From: Adenophora triphylla var. japonica
Taxonomy: Eukaryota; Streptophyta; Magnoliopsida; Asterales; Campanulaceae
Length of the DNA stretch: 64,000 nucleotides
Assembly: GCA_022495995.1 (NCBI GenBank)
Contig: JAFEMH010000163.1
Location: forward strand, 1 to 64,000
Direction of reading: 5' to 3'
Shown here: positions 1-12,528 of the stretch, piece by piece
Layout: the number at the start of each line of letters is the position of its first letter
Position numbering within the stretch: position 1 is the stretch's first letter
The notes under the pieces: model-generated
Database searches by the model: none
Told to the model about the DNA's origin: nothing
What the model saw: the letters and a program-made list of their open reading frames with translations, nothing else
Position numbers and translations under genes: made by a program

Positions 1-2157
1 TTTTTGTTATTTTATTTTTATTTATTTTTAGACTTTTCTTAAATTATTAACATTATCTAAATATATGTTCATTAATATTTGAGTTTTTTTTAGATTATAC
101 AAATGTATAGAGCATCTATGAAAAGAAAAACGCCTCTTACTGATGTTGACAACGATTCCATTAATTTATCGCAACGATCTTCTCAACGATTACCATTGGC
201 GGATATTTCTAATGGTAATTTTATTATTTACTTTATTATTATTATTATTTTAGCATATCCATTAATATCATGTGTATAAAATTTAAATTATAATAAATGC
301 TTGATTTTATATTTATTTTTTTACTATCATTTTAAATGAATTTATTTTTATATTTGTTTTAATTTATCATCGGGTAGTCATTTGATTTCACCAAGTAATC
401 ATCAAAGTTGTATTACTACTCAAGGTAATATGTTATTCAATTTTGTCAATTTTGAAGTATTTTTCATTATAAATATAAATTCCAAAAAAAAAAATTGTAA
501 GATAATAATACTTGATATACGTGCATTGATGTGGAACCGCTACAAATGAAAATCTTACTCCTAATTCAATCCACGACCGTGGATCTATATGTATGATTTA
601 CTTTGTTATTTTATAATATTTTTCCTATTTTATTTTTATTTTTGAATTTCTTAATAATCTTTTGTTGAAGAATAATTATTTTTCTTAATCACTAAATTTA
701 CAAGCATGGCATCAAGTGTACATAACACTTTTCATGGCACGCTCATCGAGCCAAAAAAAATTGGACGACCGAGAAAAACTATTTCTTCTTCAATGGATTC
801 TATCACGACAAATTTGTTAAAACACGGTGGGAAAAGTTAAAAACGGGGAGACCAAGAAAGGTAGCTTCTTCTATTTTGGAATCTTCAAAGATAAATTTGG
901 AGGTCGATAGATTCAAATTCTATATCTCGTAAGTTATATGTTGGTTGATTTTTTACCAACTATATATTTTAAAGAGCTAAAATAAATATATTCAATTCGC
1001 TCTTAACATTCGTTTGACATTGTAGGAACAATAGTGTAACAAAGAGGCAACAATATAACATTATTATCTCCTACCTAGGAACTTAGGTAATGATTTTTTT
1101 TAATTGTTCAACATTTCCGATATTTTTAAATAAAACTATTTATTATCACAAATTATTATTCAATATTTTATGATAAAATATTTTCATTAATAATGAAGTC
1201 ATCTATTCTATTTGTATATTTAATCTGGCTACATTATAAACAATTCTCGCATGAATGTGTCAACAAGTGAGTCGTTAATAAATCGAAGGAAAAATCCAAG
1301 AAAGCGCACATGGGTGTAAAGGAAAAAGATTCCTGGACGAACAATATAATACAGGTGTTTATTATTATTTTTTTCTCAAGTATATATTATATTATTATTT
1401 TAATAAAAGATAATGAATGAATTACTTACACAATTTAAATATTTATCAATATATTGTAGTTTACGGGGATATAAAAGATCCTGATTACGCAATGTATGAA
1501 TGTGGTACGATGTTCCTGCATGCATTTAAAGGTTAAAAAGTACGCAAGCATCAACACAAATTTAAATTTTCATTGAGGTTTGATGCATGAATGGAAAAGT
1601 TCGCATTGACCCATTATTGCAGCAATCTAAGTTATTGAAAGTGATCTCTTAGAGAAACAAGCATGAAAAGCAGTAAAAATTATAAAAGACAATATTCGAG
1701 CGCATAATTCTCTATGTTCGCATTCACTCTCAATGACCTAAGGCAATGATGGCATGGCATAAACAATGGTCGTGGTCCTTATTCGTTTAAATTGAAAGGA
1801 AAGAATGATCATATGATAGGTTCTTTATTGCCTAATGACGGCCATCCCCCCTGCTTCTCTGCCTTTTGCATATCTACGACACGGATAATGAAGTTAAAAA
1901 TAGAATTAATGCTTTCAGTGCACGTTTATATTTAACATTCTAGAATTATAATTTATATTACATATACTACCGTATTTAATTATCTTCTATTTATATGGTC
2001 TCGATTCTTTCACTATGCTGTGAAAGATAAAGATAAGCCTTTCTCCATTCGATGAGGCATTCCTGTCACGCATTTGAAAAATAAGTGATAGGATGCGGCA
2101 TAACCCTTGGCGCACGTACTTGGCTGCACGGGCCTTAAGCTTAAATATTTGAAATCT

Positions 2158-3660
2158 AAGAAAGATATTAAATTGAGGCTTATAGGAAAGCGGGGTAGAG
2201 ATGGTAAACCGTTTAATATGCCGATGCCTCGTGAGGTCGCCGCTGATAATCGAAGGTGATATTCATGATTCTGTGACGTCAGTGATACTGTTATCAAAGT
2301 GCGTAATGCAGGATCTCAAACATATTCATGAATTTGATAAATCTTACCTTCCTCTACATTATCCCTCGTTATTTGTATACGGTGAAGATGGATATTTCAC
2401 GTACATTCCGAGAAATAAACCTCCCTGGGCAAAGAGATCAAGTCTAAGCCACTAAAAAGATTTTTTATCTTTTCGACTTCAGGAGAGGATAAGAGAAGGA
2501 TCACAAATTATGAGAAATGGGCTCATGCCAAACAATTCATGGTTGATGCACATGTTAAGATGGATACACAGAGGCTTCAATGGATACGCCATAATCACCT
2601 AATCTTCTGACGGAAACTTATAAAAATCTTTCGTATGCATCGGTAAGTGGAGAGGTACCTGGCGAAGCATCCGGGAGACGCAGTTATATTGCCATCCTCT
2701 TATACCTACGGCGGCAATGGTGGATGACTCAAAATTACTGTGATTCTCTCGCTTATATTTAAATGGACCGGTATCCAGCTACTTTTCATAACATTTACGT
2801 GTAATCCTAAATTACGAGATTACGAGATTCTCGTAAAAAATATGGCACAGGCTCGAGGATAGCCTCGATGTATTAAACAGGTATTTAGATTGAAGCTTAA
2901 TCAAATGATTTGCGTATTTCAAGGAAGGCCAAGTGCATTTGGCACCCCAAAAGCAAGTAAGTAAATCTTTAAATATTATTTGTTTTCCTCTTATTTGCTT
3001 ATTATTTATATTTTTTTTTATTAAAGCATGTTCCTCTTATTTTGTTAATTGATTCAATAGCTTATATACACTGTGGAGTTTCGGTAAGAGGGGCCTTCCT
3101 TACGCATGCTCATATTCTTCTCTTTCTTAACCGCCGTGATCGTGGTCATAATCCCGAAGATATTGACAAGTCGGGATTATTGCCGAGATTCCCCGACAAG
3201 GAGAAATATCCTAGATTATATAAGGCGCTTGCCGAATATATGCTGCATGGACCATGTGGTGCCGCTAATCCTAAATCTCCGTGTACGGGATCACAACAAG
3301 TGCTCAAAAATTTCTAAATCATTCAATGATCGCACTCGTGTAGACGTAGAAACGGTATCAGCGTATATAGGCGAAGCAGACACGGGGTTTCATAATTGAT
3401 AAGAGTGGAGTTGCTTCCTCGACAATCGCTCAAATCAGTCTCCATTCAATCCATATCTTTCGCTTAAAGTACGAAGCCTCAGCATAAATGTTCGAGTACC
3501 GCAATCGTGAGCAAGGCAATCAAGTATTTGTTCAAGTATATAAATAAGTGGAACCTGGACAGATATGCGCTTGCAATCGAAAACGATGAGGTGAAAAGGC
3601 AAAATTGATTGTCGATATGTATCTCGCGTGTGAAGCCATGTGGGAGGATTTTCTGATTCG
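2158..3660 (+). pseudogene. Helitron Rep (Helitron_like_N) part of the fossil
   Basis: This part corresponds to the replication-initiator half of the Helitron protein. In order I can read a YGEDGY segment near 2375, QFMVDAHVKMDTQRLQWIR near 2535-2590, FITFTCNPK near 2780-2810, a KRGLPYAHILLF-like stretch near 3075-3120 and the proline/cysteine-rich HGPCGAANPKSPC near 3250-3290. Between about 2957 and 3050 an AT-rich stretch starts with GTAAGTA and ends TAG just before the next recognisable segment, so it may be an intron. The two-tyrosine HUH catalytic region is too degraded for me to place the catalytic residues. Confidence 0.8.
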
Positions 3661-4794
3661 ACATACATTTATCGGACCCCTCCCGTTGAGCGCTTGGCTT
3701 TTCACTTGGAGGGTGATCATAGTATCCCCTTCATGGACCCGGAGACTTTCTTCCCGATAGTTTTGGATAAAGCGACAGCTTAAAGAATCTCAATTCTTAT
3801 GAAGTGGATGGAGTATAACAGTATTCATCTCAGCATGCTCGAAAAAATTATAAATATTGTGAATTTCCTCAACATTTCGTATGGGATAAACCTAAACGTG
3901 AATGGCGCTCCGAGGAAAGATGTGTAAACGCTTTGCAGGGGGCGTATTGCCATCATGTTCCAATGAATTGGGCGGAGAATTGTATTACCCTCAGGATAAT
4001 GTTAAATCATGTAGCGGGTGCCATGGGAATTCAATGATTTGAGAACCGGTCAGGAATAGCGTTGTTCATCCCGGGATTTCAAATCCGCATGTTACGCTCC
4101 TGGGATTATTAGATGATGACAAGGAATACGTTGATGGAATTATAGAAGCGAGTCATCGAGATTGCCCGGATAGTCCAGGAGAAGACTATTTTCTATGTTG
4201 CTGTATTTTCTTATCTAATAGTATGTCGAATCCGGGGAGAGTGTAATGGGAGAAGACTTGGCACTTATTAACCCGGATGATATAGAGTACAAGTATCGGA
4301 GGATGCACGAGTAATCCCGGTATTCCGTTCCATGTTTACATATTTGTTTTACAATAAATATCAATTATGATTTTATTTCTACTTTACGCTTATACAATAT
4401 GATTCTATATATTTATCTATTATTAATATATTTATTTTTGTTTTTTATAAGATTTCAGCCTTTGAAATTAATTAATGAACATGTGTCCGTAATCTTTGCT
4501 TTTTCGCTGAAATTGAGAAGTTACCGATCGTAGTAATCGTCAAGTCGCTAGCGCCTCCATAAATTTAAAGACATGCTGCCCTAAACCGCCAGTGCAAGGC
4601 AAATGTGGGATCGGTGATGCGATAAATAAGCTCATTCCTGGATGAGACATCTTTATGACATCGATGAGATGAAAGTCGAAAGCACTCAGATTACATCCTC
4701 GCTAATGTGCAGAGCAAAAGAGTGTTTATGATAAGATTATTAAGTCTGGGCCGTTGATTGAGGAAACGGTGGCGTGTGTTTTCCTTCTATGGTT

Positions 4795-6428
4795 ATGTGT
4801 GGTACGGGAAAGACCTTTCTTATGGAAAACACTCTGTGGTTCTCGCATTTAAGGAGCAAAGGAGAGATATTTGCTCTTTCCCTGGTTGCTTCCAAGCTGC
4901 ATAGCTTCATTGCTCCTTCCCGAAAGGTGACTGCAAGCATTTCCTAGGTGTCTGTATCCCGATACAGTAAACGAGAGCTCAACTTGCGCAAACTAAAGCC
5001 TGGCACTGGATGAGGCAAAAGACTTCTACGTAAAACCAAACCATTGATATGGACGAAGCTCCAACGGCTCATAAACATTAGAAAGTTTTGAGGCTCTCGA
5101 TCGTAGCCTCCGAGATATTATACGTGACACCCGAGGGAGATATTCCAATAAACCATTTCGAGGTTTAGTTATTGTATTCGGCTGTACCTGCATGCATTTT
5201 ACCGTTGTTCCTAAAGGGAGTAGGCATGATATTGCGCGGCATAAGCGCGCACTCGTGTCTATCCAAAATATGGAACGACTGTGAGGTTCTCGTATTGGAC
5301 GCACAATACGAGACTCCAGTGTAATTCTTCTAAATATCCTTTATTCGTCCTGGGCGTTTAAATATTTTTATTTTGGCAATTTAAGTAGCATTTGTATATA
5401 TTTAACTTAATGTAGGGTGATTCCTACTTCTCTAATAATTCCGAAGAGATGTAAGAGATTCTCGCCTCAAGCGTGGCATCATTGACTGCTCGGAGTACGG
5501 GATTGCGCTGTGGAGATAATGACGTGAGAAATTGACATTAACCTTCCCCGGATGCATATATTGATTCGAGAGGCTTTCGTATCCTATTGCAGTAAAATAG
5601 TCGAATCTATATATCCCGACTTATTGCTAAAATAAGGATGTCAAGGATTCTTCCGCACTAGAGTCGTGCATTCGGGCTCCAACAAATGAGATCAAGTCGA
5701 TAAAATAAATGATTATGTCATGTCACTCTTTCCGGAGACGAAGTTGGAATATAATGAAGTTCCGATGCCATTTGTAAGGGGACGAGGATGATGAAAATGG
5801 TGATGAAGATATATTCTCACTCCGAATTTCTAAACACTATCAAGTGTTCTCGATTGGGCAAATCACATTATTAAGTTGGGTAAAAGGTCAGCGCATAGTA
5901 ATGCTTTTGAGGAAATCTTGATCAAGCCGCCGAATCGTGTAACTAGCACTGCATGATTGTCACTCAGAATTAGGTAAATACATTAATTTTTAATTTTTCT
6001 ATATATACATATAATTTAATACTTAATTTTGTTACATATACGTAGTGTAAGCATGTAAATGTCGAAGCCAAGATGCTTTCGAAAGAATGTTGGCATTGAA
6101 GCGTGCTTATTCCTAGAATGATAATGTCTCCGCGATGTGACAAAAATTTCCTGCTAGATTCCAGCAAGAAGGCAATTTCCACTGGGCTGTCCGTTTCTTT
6201 TGCTATGACAATCAACAAGCAGTCGTGACAATCTCTTTCCCACGTAGGACTATATCTTTTACACACTGTTTTCAAATAATGACAACTTTATTGGTAGCAT
6301 TTTCCGCAGAACTTAACCAAGCAAGAAGAGTAGACTTAAAGTTATTATTTTGCGATTCAGACGCTTTCAAACATAATGACAAGATCGCTCTTCAATGTAG
6401 TCTACAAGGAAGTTTTCTTGAACAGACT
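4795..6428 (+). pseudogene. Helitron PIF1-like helicase part of the fossil
   Basis: SF1 DNA helicase half of the Helitron protein. The Walker A motif reads GTGKTFL at 4801-4821 and is followed by a frame reading LWFSHLRSKGEIFALSLVAS. A PFRGLVIVFG segment near 5155-5180 stands where the Walker B/GGDFRQ region is expected. Near 5690-5750 the words NDYVMSLF are visible. The C-terminal signature VSFAMTINK-(stop)-QSLSHVGLYL is at 6205-6260, and NVVYKEVF marks the protein end near 6395. Several frameshifts and stops make this certainly non-functional. Confidence 0.82.
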
Positions 6429-6930
6429 CTGAGAATTTATATTGCACAATTTGTGGTTAAACAAAAGTATTGAAATTTATTATTATTTTCTTTGTTTTTT
6501 TTTTTGTTTTTCTTTAAATATATTAAAAGGAGAGTGGAAGAGACATGTCGACGACTTGTGACACACACTATTAAACTCACGCTATTGTAATCATATCTCT
6601 TCATCTTCCAAAGTCAGAACACTAATATCTTAATATTTTTTGGTTGGTTAGGCGGACCTAACCTCCCGTGGTTTTGTGCCTACGATATAGTGCTTGTTCT
6701 CAAGCGGCGTTTTCCACGTTACATCACGTGTCAACATCTTTTTTCGTATTAATTATATTCCTAATATCCGCTACATATATTATCAATTTAGATTTATATT
6801 GTTATTTAAAATCAATTAAAACACATAAATAATTATTTACTTAATAAAAAAATTATCCACCGTCTGCACCGACCTAATGTTACCGACTAGTATCTTTAAA
6901 ATAAAATAACTACACCCCTCTCCACATTAC

Positions 6931-6953
6931 ACACACACTCTCTCTCTCTCTCT
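6931..6953. repeat. AC/CT microsatellite
   Basis: A short ACACAC run passes directly into an uninterrupted CT dinucleotide run of about seven units. It lies in the spacer after the Helitron fossil and has no visible function. Confidence 0.85.
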
Positions 6954-7955
6954 AAGTTTCTCTCTATGCTCCATCTCTCCAGTCACCCCACTTCCACCCC
7001 CTCCTCCACTTTCGGCGACCGTCACCCTCAACTCCGGCGATCTATTACTCCGGCGACCGTCCACCTCCTCAACTCCGACCACCATCTCCTTCCCCAACTC
7101 TGGTGACCATCTCCCTCTCCAACTCTGCAAATGGGGCCCTCTACATTGCTATTTTACAATGAATTTGGAAACTTGCCGACCACCTTGTTCTGGCAACATT
7201 TCAACAACAACTTTCCGCCGAAAATTCCATTTCTGGCTAAAACGTTGAGGCAAATTCTAAATTCAACGAATGATAGAGGAAATAAGCCCTAACCTTTTCA
7301 GTTTTAAGTGAGAACGAACTTCACCGAGCTCCTTATCAACGCGAATACGTCCGGCAATTACGAATGTCGCTAATGAAGACGGACAACCCTCTCATGCCGG
7401 ACAACTCCATCTCCACCGCTCAAATCCAATAGAGGGAAAGTGTTTCTTCACTCTTCCATTCTCAAGATCCTAGCCGTTAGTTTCTCGATCCAGTCGTGAA
7501 AGTTACAGCTCCGAGATACTCTAAACAACGATCGAATTTTGAATGCCACCGAGAATATATAGATATATGAATATGGATATTTATATACTGAAAGTAAGAA
7601 CTCAAAAATTGTCAGTTGAAAGAGGAAGAAGAAGACAGTGATTTAGAGAGAGATAATTAGTTTAGAGAGAGAAAGTTGGACCAGGTTAAAAAGTCGTTGA
7701 CAAAATGACTTCCTTTTGTTTTATTTTTTTAATTATAATAGCGTAGTTTTTTTTATGCTTATTAGTAAGTTTATTAAAAATATATTTGTCCAGCTAATTT
7801 TAGCATGATTATGTTTTTTATATGAACTGAATTGCATCAGCTGTGCCTACGAAATGGTATGTGGTGGACCATGGTTCTTTAAAAACTGAGACCATTTTCT
7901 TTGACCCTGATTTTGAGTTCACACACAAAATTTAGAAAAATATTAATATTGTAAT

Positions 7956-7985
7956 CACTCCATCCCAAATAAATGTCTATATTTT
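7956..7985. mobile_element. Possible Stowaway-like MITE terminus
   Basis: The words CACTCCATCCCAAATAAATG resemble the CTCCCTCCGTCCCAAA terminal inverted repeat of plant Tc1/mariner-derived Stowaway MITEs. Only one end is visible; I found no matching inverted partner or TA duplication, so this could be a chance match or a broken element. Confidence 0.3.
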
Positions 7986-8053
7986 TCAAAAAAAAAATAT
8001 TAAAACAAATATTCATTTTTTAATGAAGTTACTAAAATTAAAACAAAATTGAA

Positions 8054-9905
8054 ACTGAGAACTTACTGATAATTTAAGTTTTCAGTTGTTTGGTCGATAA
8101 AGTTTGTGGTTGTCGGAATTGATCATGTTTTTATTAGTTTACTTGTCAACTGAAAACTTACTGATAAGTTAAGTTCTCGGTTGTTTGAAAAAAGAGTTGA
8201 TCGTGTTCTTATTAGTTTAGTTAAGAACTGAAAACTTGCTGATAAGTTAAGTTTTCATTGTTTGGTCGCAGAGTTGTGTCAGCCGTAGCCGATCGTGTTC
8301 TTATTAATTTACTGATAACCGGGAACTTATACCGATAAGTTCTTAGTTTTTGGTCGCCGGTGTTGGTGGTCGCCGGAGTCGATCGTGTTCTTAGTAGTTT
8401 AGTTGACAACCGAGAACTTACCGATAAGCTTAAGTTCTCTGCTATTTGGTCGACGGAGCCGATCGTATTCTTAGTAGTTTAGTTAACAAACGAGAACTTA
8501 CCGATAAGTTCTCGATGTTTGGTTGTCGAAGTTGGTGATCGTTGGAGTTAATCGTGTTCTGAACTAGTGGAGACAGTTGATAACTTAATGATAAGTTAAG
8601 TTCTCAATTGTTTGGCTGTCGGATAGGTCGCCGAAGTTGACCGTGTTCTTAGCTGTTTAGTTAACAACTGAGAACTTATTGATAAGTTCTCAGTTGTCTA
8701 GTCATCGGAGTTGATCGTGTTCTTAGTTGTTTAGTTAACAACCGAGAACTTATTGATAAGTTCTCGCCTGTCTAGTCATCTGAGTTGATCGTGTTCTTAG
8801 TAGTTTGGTTGACAACTAAGAACTTACCGATTAATTCTCGCTTGTTTAGTCGACGAAGTTGGTGATCGCCGGAGTTGATCGTGTTCTTAGTAATTTAGTT
8901 GACAATTGAGAACTTACTAATAAGTTAAGTTCTCGCCTGTTTGGTCGCCAAGTAGTGGTCCCCTGAGTCGGGTCGTGTTCTTAGTAGTTTAGTTGACAAC
9001 TAAGAACTTACTAATAAGTTAAGTTCTTAGTTGTTTGGTAGCCGGAATTTATCGTGTTCTTAGTAGTTTAGTTTAGAACTGAGAACTTACTGATAAGTTA
9101 AGTTCTCGCTTTCCGGTCAGTCGAAGTTGGTGGTCACTGCCTGAGTTAATAGTGTTCTTAGTAGTATAGTCGACACCGAGAACTTACCGATAAGTTAAGT
9201 TCTCAGCTTGTTTGGTCGTCGGAATTGATCATGTTCTTAGTGGACACAACCGAAAGCTTACCGATAAGTTAAGTTTTTAGTCTGTCTGCAGCGGATTCGT
9301 GGTCATTTCATGAGTTAATCATGTTCTTAGTAGTTTAGTCGACAACCGAAAACTTACCGATAAGTTAAGTTCTAAGTTGTTCGATCGCCGGAGTAGATCG
9401 CTTGAGTCGGTAATCGACGCGGGAGGTCAGCCTGAGTTGATAATGTTCTTAGTATAGTAATTAGTTGATAACGAGAACTTACCGATAAGTTAAGTTCTCG
9501 CTTGTTTGTCAGTCTGAGAGGTCACCTGAGCCTGTGGTCACCTGGGAGGCCACCTGTGAGTCAGTGCGGTCGCCTGAGTCGATCGTGTTCTTGTGTTAGC
9601 TTCTGCTAGGCCGACAACCGAGAACTTACCGATAGGTTCTCGCTCTTTTCGTCAATTTTGATTTGATCGTGTTATTAGTAGTTTAGTTGACAACCGAGAA
9701 CTTACCGATAAGTTCTCACTGTTTGATCGCCTGAGAGTTCCGCCGAGTTGATCATGTTCTTTAGTAGTTTAGTGCCGACAACCGAGAACTTACCGATAAG
9801 TTAAGTTCACGCTGCGGTCGCCGGAGTTCAGCTGGGTCGCTCTGAGTTAATTGTGTTCGCGGTAGTTTAGTCGACAACCGAGAACTTACCGATGTTAATT
9901 GCTCG
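8054..9905. repeat. Minisatellite of 21 units with an internal inverted repeat
   Basis: A degenerate tandem array with a unit of about 70-125 bp. Each unit contains a conserved GATCGTGTTCTTAGTAGTTT-like half and a hairpin half, GAGAACTTA then a short loop then TAAGTTCTC. I counted 21 copies of the hairpin. Two loop forms alternate: a 4-nt form (CCGA or TTGA) and a longer form with an extra AAGTT-containing insertion. Stem bases are far better conserved than the linkers, which differ in length and sequence. No open frame crosses it, and no coding, promoter or CRISPR features are visible. Confidence 0.9.
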
Positions 9906-10123
9906 CTTGTTTCGGGACGCCTGAGAGGTTGCACGACGTAAAAAAAAAAAAGTCGTCTGAGTTTATCGTCGAATTGGTCGCCGGAGTTAATGGTTGCCGA
10001 TGTGTCGATTGGAGAAGATGGGGAGGGGTGACCTAAGGTGACGGTGGTTGGAGAGAAATTAAATTGATAAAGAGAGCGGACTTAGTAAAATGATAGAGGG
10101 TGAACTTAGTAAAATGTCGGGAG
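9906..10123. other. Flank between minisatellite and chromovirus
   Basis: A decayed tail of the hairpin minisatellite (to about 9990) with an A11 run at 9941, then a purine-rich stretch in which AACTTAGTAAAATG-like words occur twice (near 10080 and 10103). Nothing coding is visible. Confidence 0.5.
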
Positions 10124-12430
10124 TGTCAGAACGACCCTAACCCTAGGCACAATTTTAGTATAATATTATATGCTTTTAATATTAATGTTAACTTACGTGT
10201 CTATTTTATGTCTTTACATTCTTATGTCAAGATGAAATGGTCTGGAGAATAATTTAGAGCCCTTAGAATTTCTAGAGAAATAAAATAAAGCAATGGGAAA
10301 ATATAATAATAGGAAATGAATAAAATGTGGAAGGAGTATTAAAGTATGTGGAATAAATACTTGAGTAGGAGAGTTTAATTTTAAATGCTTTGGAAAATTA
10401 GGGGAACAAATTGTTATTTTGGGTGAAAGCCTTGAGTATTGGTGGCGGGGGCCACGCCTCCCTAATTCCCTCAACTTTGGCCTCATAAGTCAACCTTCCC
10501 CATACCTCCCATACTCCTTCCCTTACTCTTTCACCTCCTCACTCTTCTTCTTCATTTTCCTTACTTTCTTTTAGAAAACATCCATGGAAAACCTTCCATG
10601 AAAACTTCACCTCCCAAATCATTTCCAAGGTAAATCCTCCTCCATTTTCAAATCCAAGAGTACTTTGGTGATTCGTGCATCTAGGAGAGTTGATCAAGCC
10701 AAGAAAATCATCTTTCCATCTTCAGTATTTGCTAGAGGTGAGTTATTATGACCCTTTCCCTTCTTTGAATGTTCATGAATATTAATGTTGTTATGGTTGT
10801 TCTATTGGTTTTGATTCTTGGGGAAACTTTCTTGAATTGAGGAATTTGTTTGTTTTATAGGAAATGTTGTGGTTCATGGAAGTGGTAATGATCTAGGGTT
10901 AAGACATGAGTCCACGGAGTTAAATGAGTTAGAATGAAGTTAGCAAAGTTGGAAATTTTCCCTTAGGTTCACAAATTAGAAGTCTTGGTTGGAACATTTG
11001 AATTTTTGGGGAAATAGTTGTTGTTGCCGCCGCTATCGCCCGTTTCGGGGCCGAGGCACGAGTCGTGCCCCTTGGCACGAGTCGTGCCCTTGGCCAAATC
11101 GTGACCACGAGTCGTACCTAGGAGGTCCAATCGTTCTGAGTGACTTAAGGAATTGAGCACGAGTCGTGCCCTGGGGCACGAGTCGTGCCCTGAACTGGTT
11201 TCTCACATCAATTTTAAAACTGTTCAAACCCTATTAAACTAGAACCAAAATGAAATCTCTGTAACCTAGATTAAAGTAGAATACTTTGGCTACACAATGA
11301 CATCTTAAGTGATCAAAATGGAATTGGGGAAGTACTTTAAATGTTGCTCGGAAAACGCTAGTTAACCTAGTTTGGCAACTTGACAAATATGATCCCAACT
11401 TGATAGATTTGTCGTGGACCTTTAAAGAGGCTATGTATTGTTGTATAATGACTATGTAGGATGGATTGATGATACTTCCTTGCCTTACTTGAGTTCATAT
11501 ACATTGATTATATTATGCATAGTGTGTTAAATAAATGTTGAACTATGATATTAGTTGAACATGAGTATATTTTACCATGTTGCTATATTGTTATCCCTTT
11601 TGTGGATTATATTTCAAGTAACTATTATGTGCTTGATATTGTGTTAATCACTGATGTTGGGGTATAACATAATACGATCAATTATGGAAGTGTGACCTAA
11701 TGTGATCGGATTATGTTATATTCGTGACCGATCCCCTCCTCGCGCCACAGTGTCGGGGTTATAGCATCCGTATTGAGCCAAAAGCCTTACAGAGTTGCTA
11801 CTATCTTATTTGGTTCCCGAGAAATGGGTCTTATAAGATGTGAGTATTGCTTAAATTTCACCTAAGATTGGAATTTTATATCCAATGTTGTACGACTATT
11901 GTTCGAGACGGGAAAAGGTAAACCAAGGTAATGGAATGTGTTTACGCTTTTCCAATGTGTTATATGAAACTTGTTATGTGTTGCATCTTATTTGGCATAT
12001 TGCTGCATTCATAATAGCTTGCTGAGATTTATTCTCACCCCTCTCCCTTTAATGTTTTTAGATCCCGAGACAGGCGGACCGGCCAAGTAAGGCGGAGAGG
12101 AGTTTGGAAGTGATTTTGGGGATTGTCGAGGTATGTATAGGTTGGCGTAGAAAGTGTATTTTGGTATAATTCCTTTATGGAGTTTGTATTTATAAACTTT
12201 AATTTCTAAGTTATAACCACAATCTTTTGTAACTAAAACAGATGAATACTTTCAAAGTTGGTCAACTCTTCCTCCAATGTGGAGAGGAGTGGAGTTATTT
12301 TGAAATGGTTATGTTAATTGTGATTATGTTTGAAAGTTAAATCAAAGTTTTAAAAGTTTGGGAAATTTTGAGTTAGTTTGGGAACGCTCCAGCTCGGGAC
12401 ACGTGTAGGTTCTGGGTCGGGGTCCTCACA
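10124..12430 (+). repeat. 5' LTR of the chromovirus
   Basis: Begins TGTCAGAACGACCC and ends GGTCCTCACA, directly before the PBS. It aligns with the 3' LTR at 16992-18991. It is longer because it keeps a 443 bp segment (11541-11983) absent from the 3' LTR. Inside, at 11055-11190, it carries five copies of a GGCACGAGTCGTGCC-type palindrome. I could not assign a convincing TATA box. Confidence 0.93.
11055..11190. repeat. Palindromic word cluster in the 5' LTR
   Basis: The word GGCACGAGTCGTGCC (arms GGCACGA and TCGTGCC around one central base) occurs at 11055-11069, 11074-11088, in a degenerate form near 11105-11119, at 11157-11169 and, in its longest form with 8-bp arms, at 11174-11190. The copies are arranged as two close pairs with a degenerate one between them. 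Confidence 0.92.
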
Positions 12431-12432
12431 GT

Positions 12433-12444
12433 TGGTATCAGAGC
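12433..12444 (+). other. Primer-binding site, initiator tRNA-Met
   Basis: TGGTATCAGAGC lies two bases after the 5' LTR. It is the standard plant retrotransposon PBS complementary to the 3' end of initiator methionine tRNA, from which minus-strand cDNA synthesis starts. Confidence 0.95.
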
Positions 12445-12528
12445 TCGGTTAGAGTTCTCGGGTAGAGTCTAGCTGAGTGAGAGTGTGTGATAACTGACGT
12501 CGAGTGTTTAGTGCAGGAGTTTGTTCTA

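Larger units (their letters stand above)
103..6428 (+). pseudogene. Helitron Rep/helicase gene, heavily decayed
   Basis: A fossil of the large Helitron transposase (HUH-type Rep nuclease joined to a PIF1-like helicase) that drives rolling-circle transposition. No long frame survives, but family landmarks occur in the right order in shifting + frames: a start-like segment at 103-214 reading MKRKTPL and LPLADISN then a GT splice-like site; two GRPRK AT-hook-like words near 760-780 and 845-860; DGKPFNMP near 2200; LPLHYPSLFVYGEDGY near 2350; FITFTCNPK near 2780-2810; AHILLFLN and HGPCGAANPKSPC at 3100-3290; IKYLFKYINK near 3510-3550; GTGKTFL at 4801-4821; VSFAMTINK near 6190 and NVVYKEVF near 6395. 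Frames change many times and stops are frequent. Neither Helitron terminus (5' TC, 3' hairpin plus CTRR) could be located, and the 5' end may lie before the window. Confidence 0.88.
6429..8053. other. AT-rich spacer without a recognisable gene
   Basis: No coding region is supported on either strand. The stretch holds a short AC/CT microsatellite (6931-6953), a pyrimidine-rich, proline/serine-type low-complexity stretch at 6960-7130 whose reverse strand is open only because of base composition, and a purine-rich stretch at 7620-7680. A Stowaway-like MITE end may be present near 7958. Confidence 0.6.

Noticed and set aside
6927..7130. 67-codon minus-strand Gly/Arg/Glu-rich frame
   Set aside because: It arises from CT-rich low complexity; no start context or homologous domain.
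8054..9905. CRISPR-like array
   Set aside because: Repeats are degenerate, spacing varies widely, linkers are repeats themselves, no cas genes, and the context is a plant genome.
10214..10486. 90-codon minus-strand frame in the 5' LTR
   Set aside because: AT-rich LTR sequence with no homologous frame in the 3' LTR.
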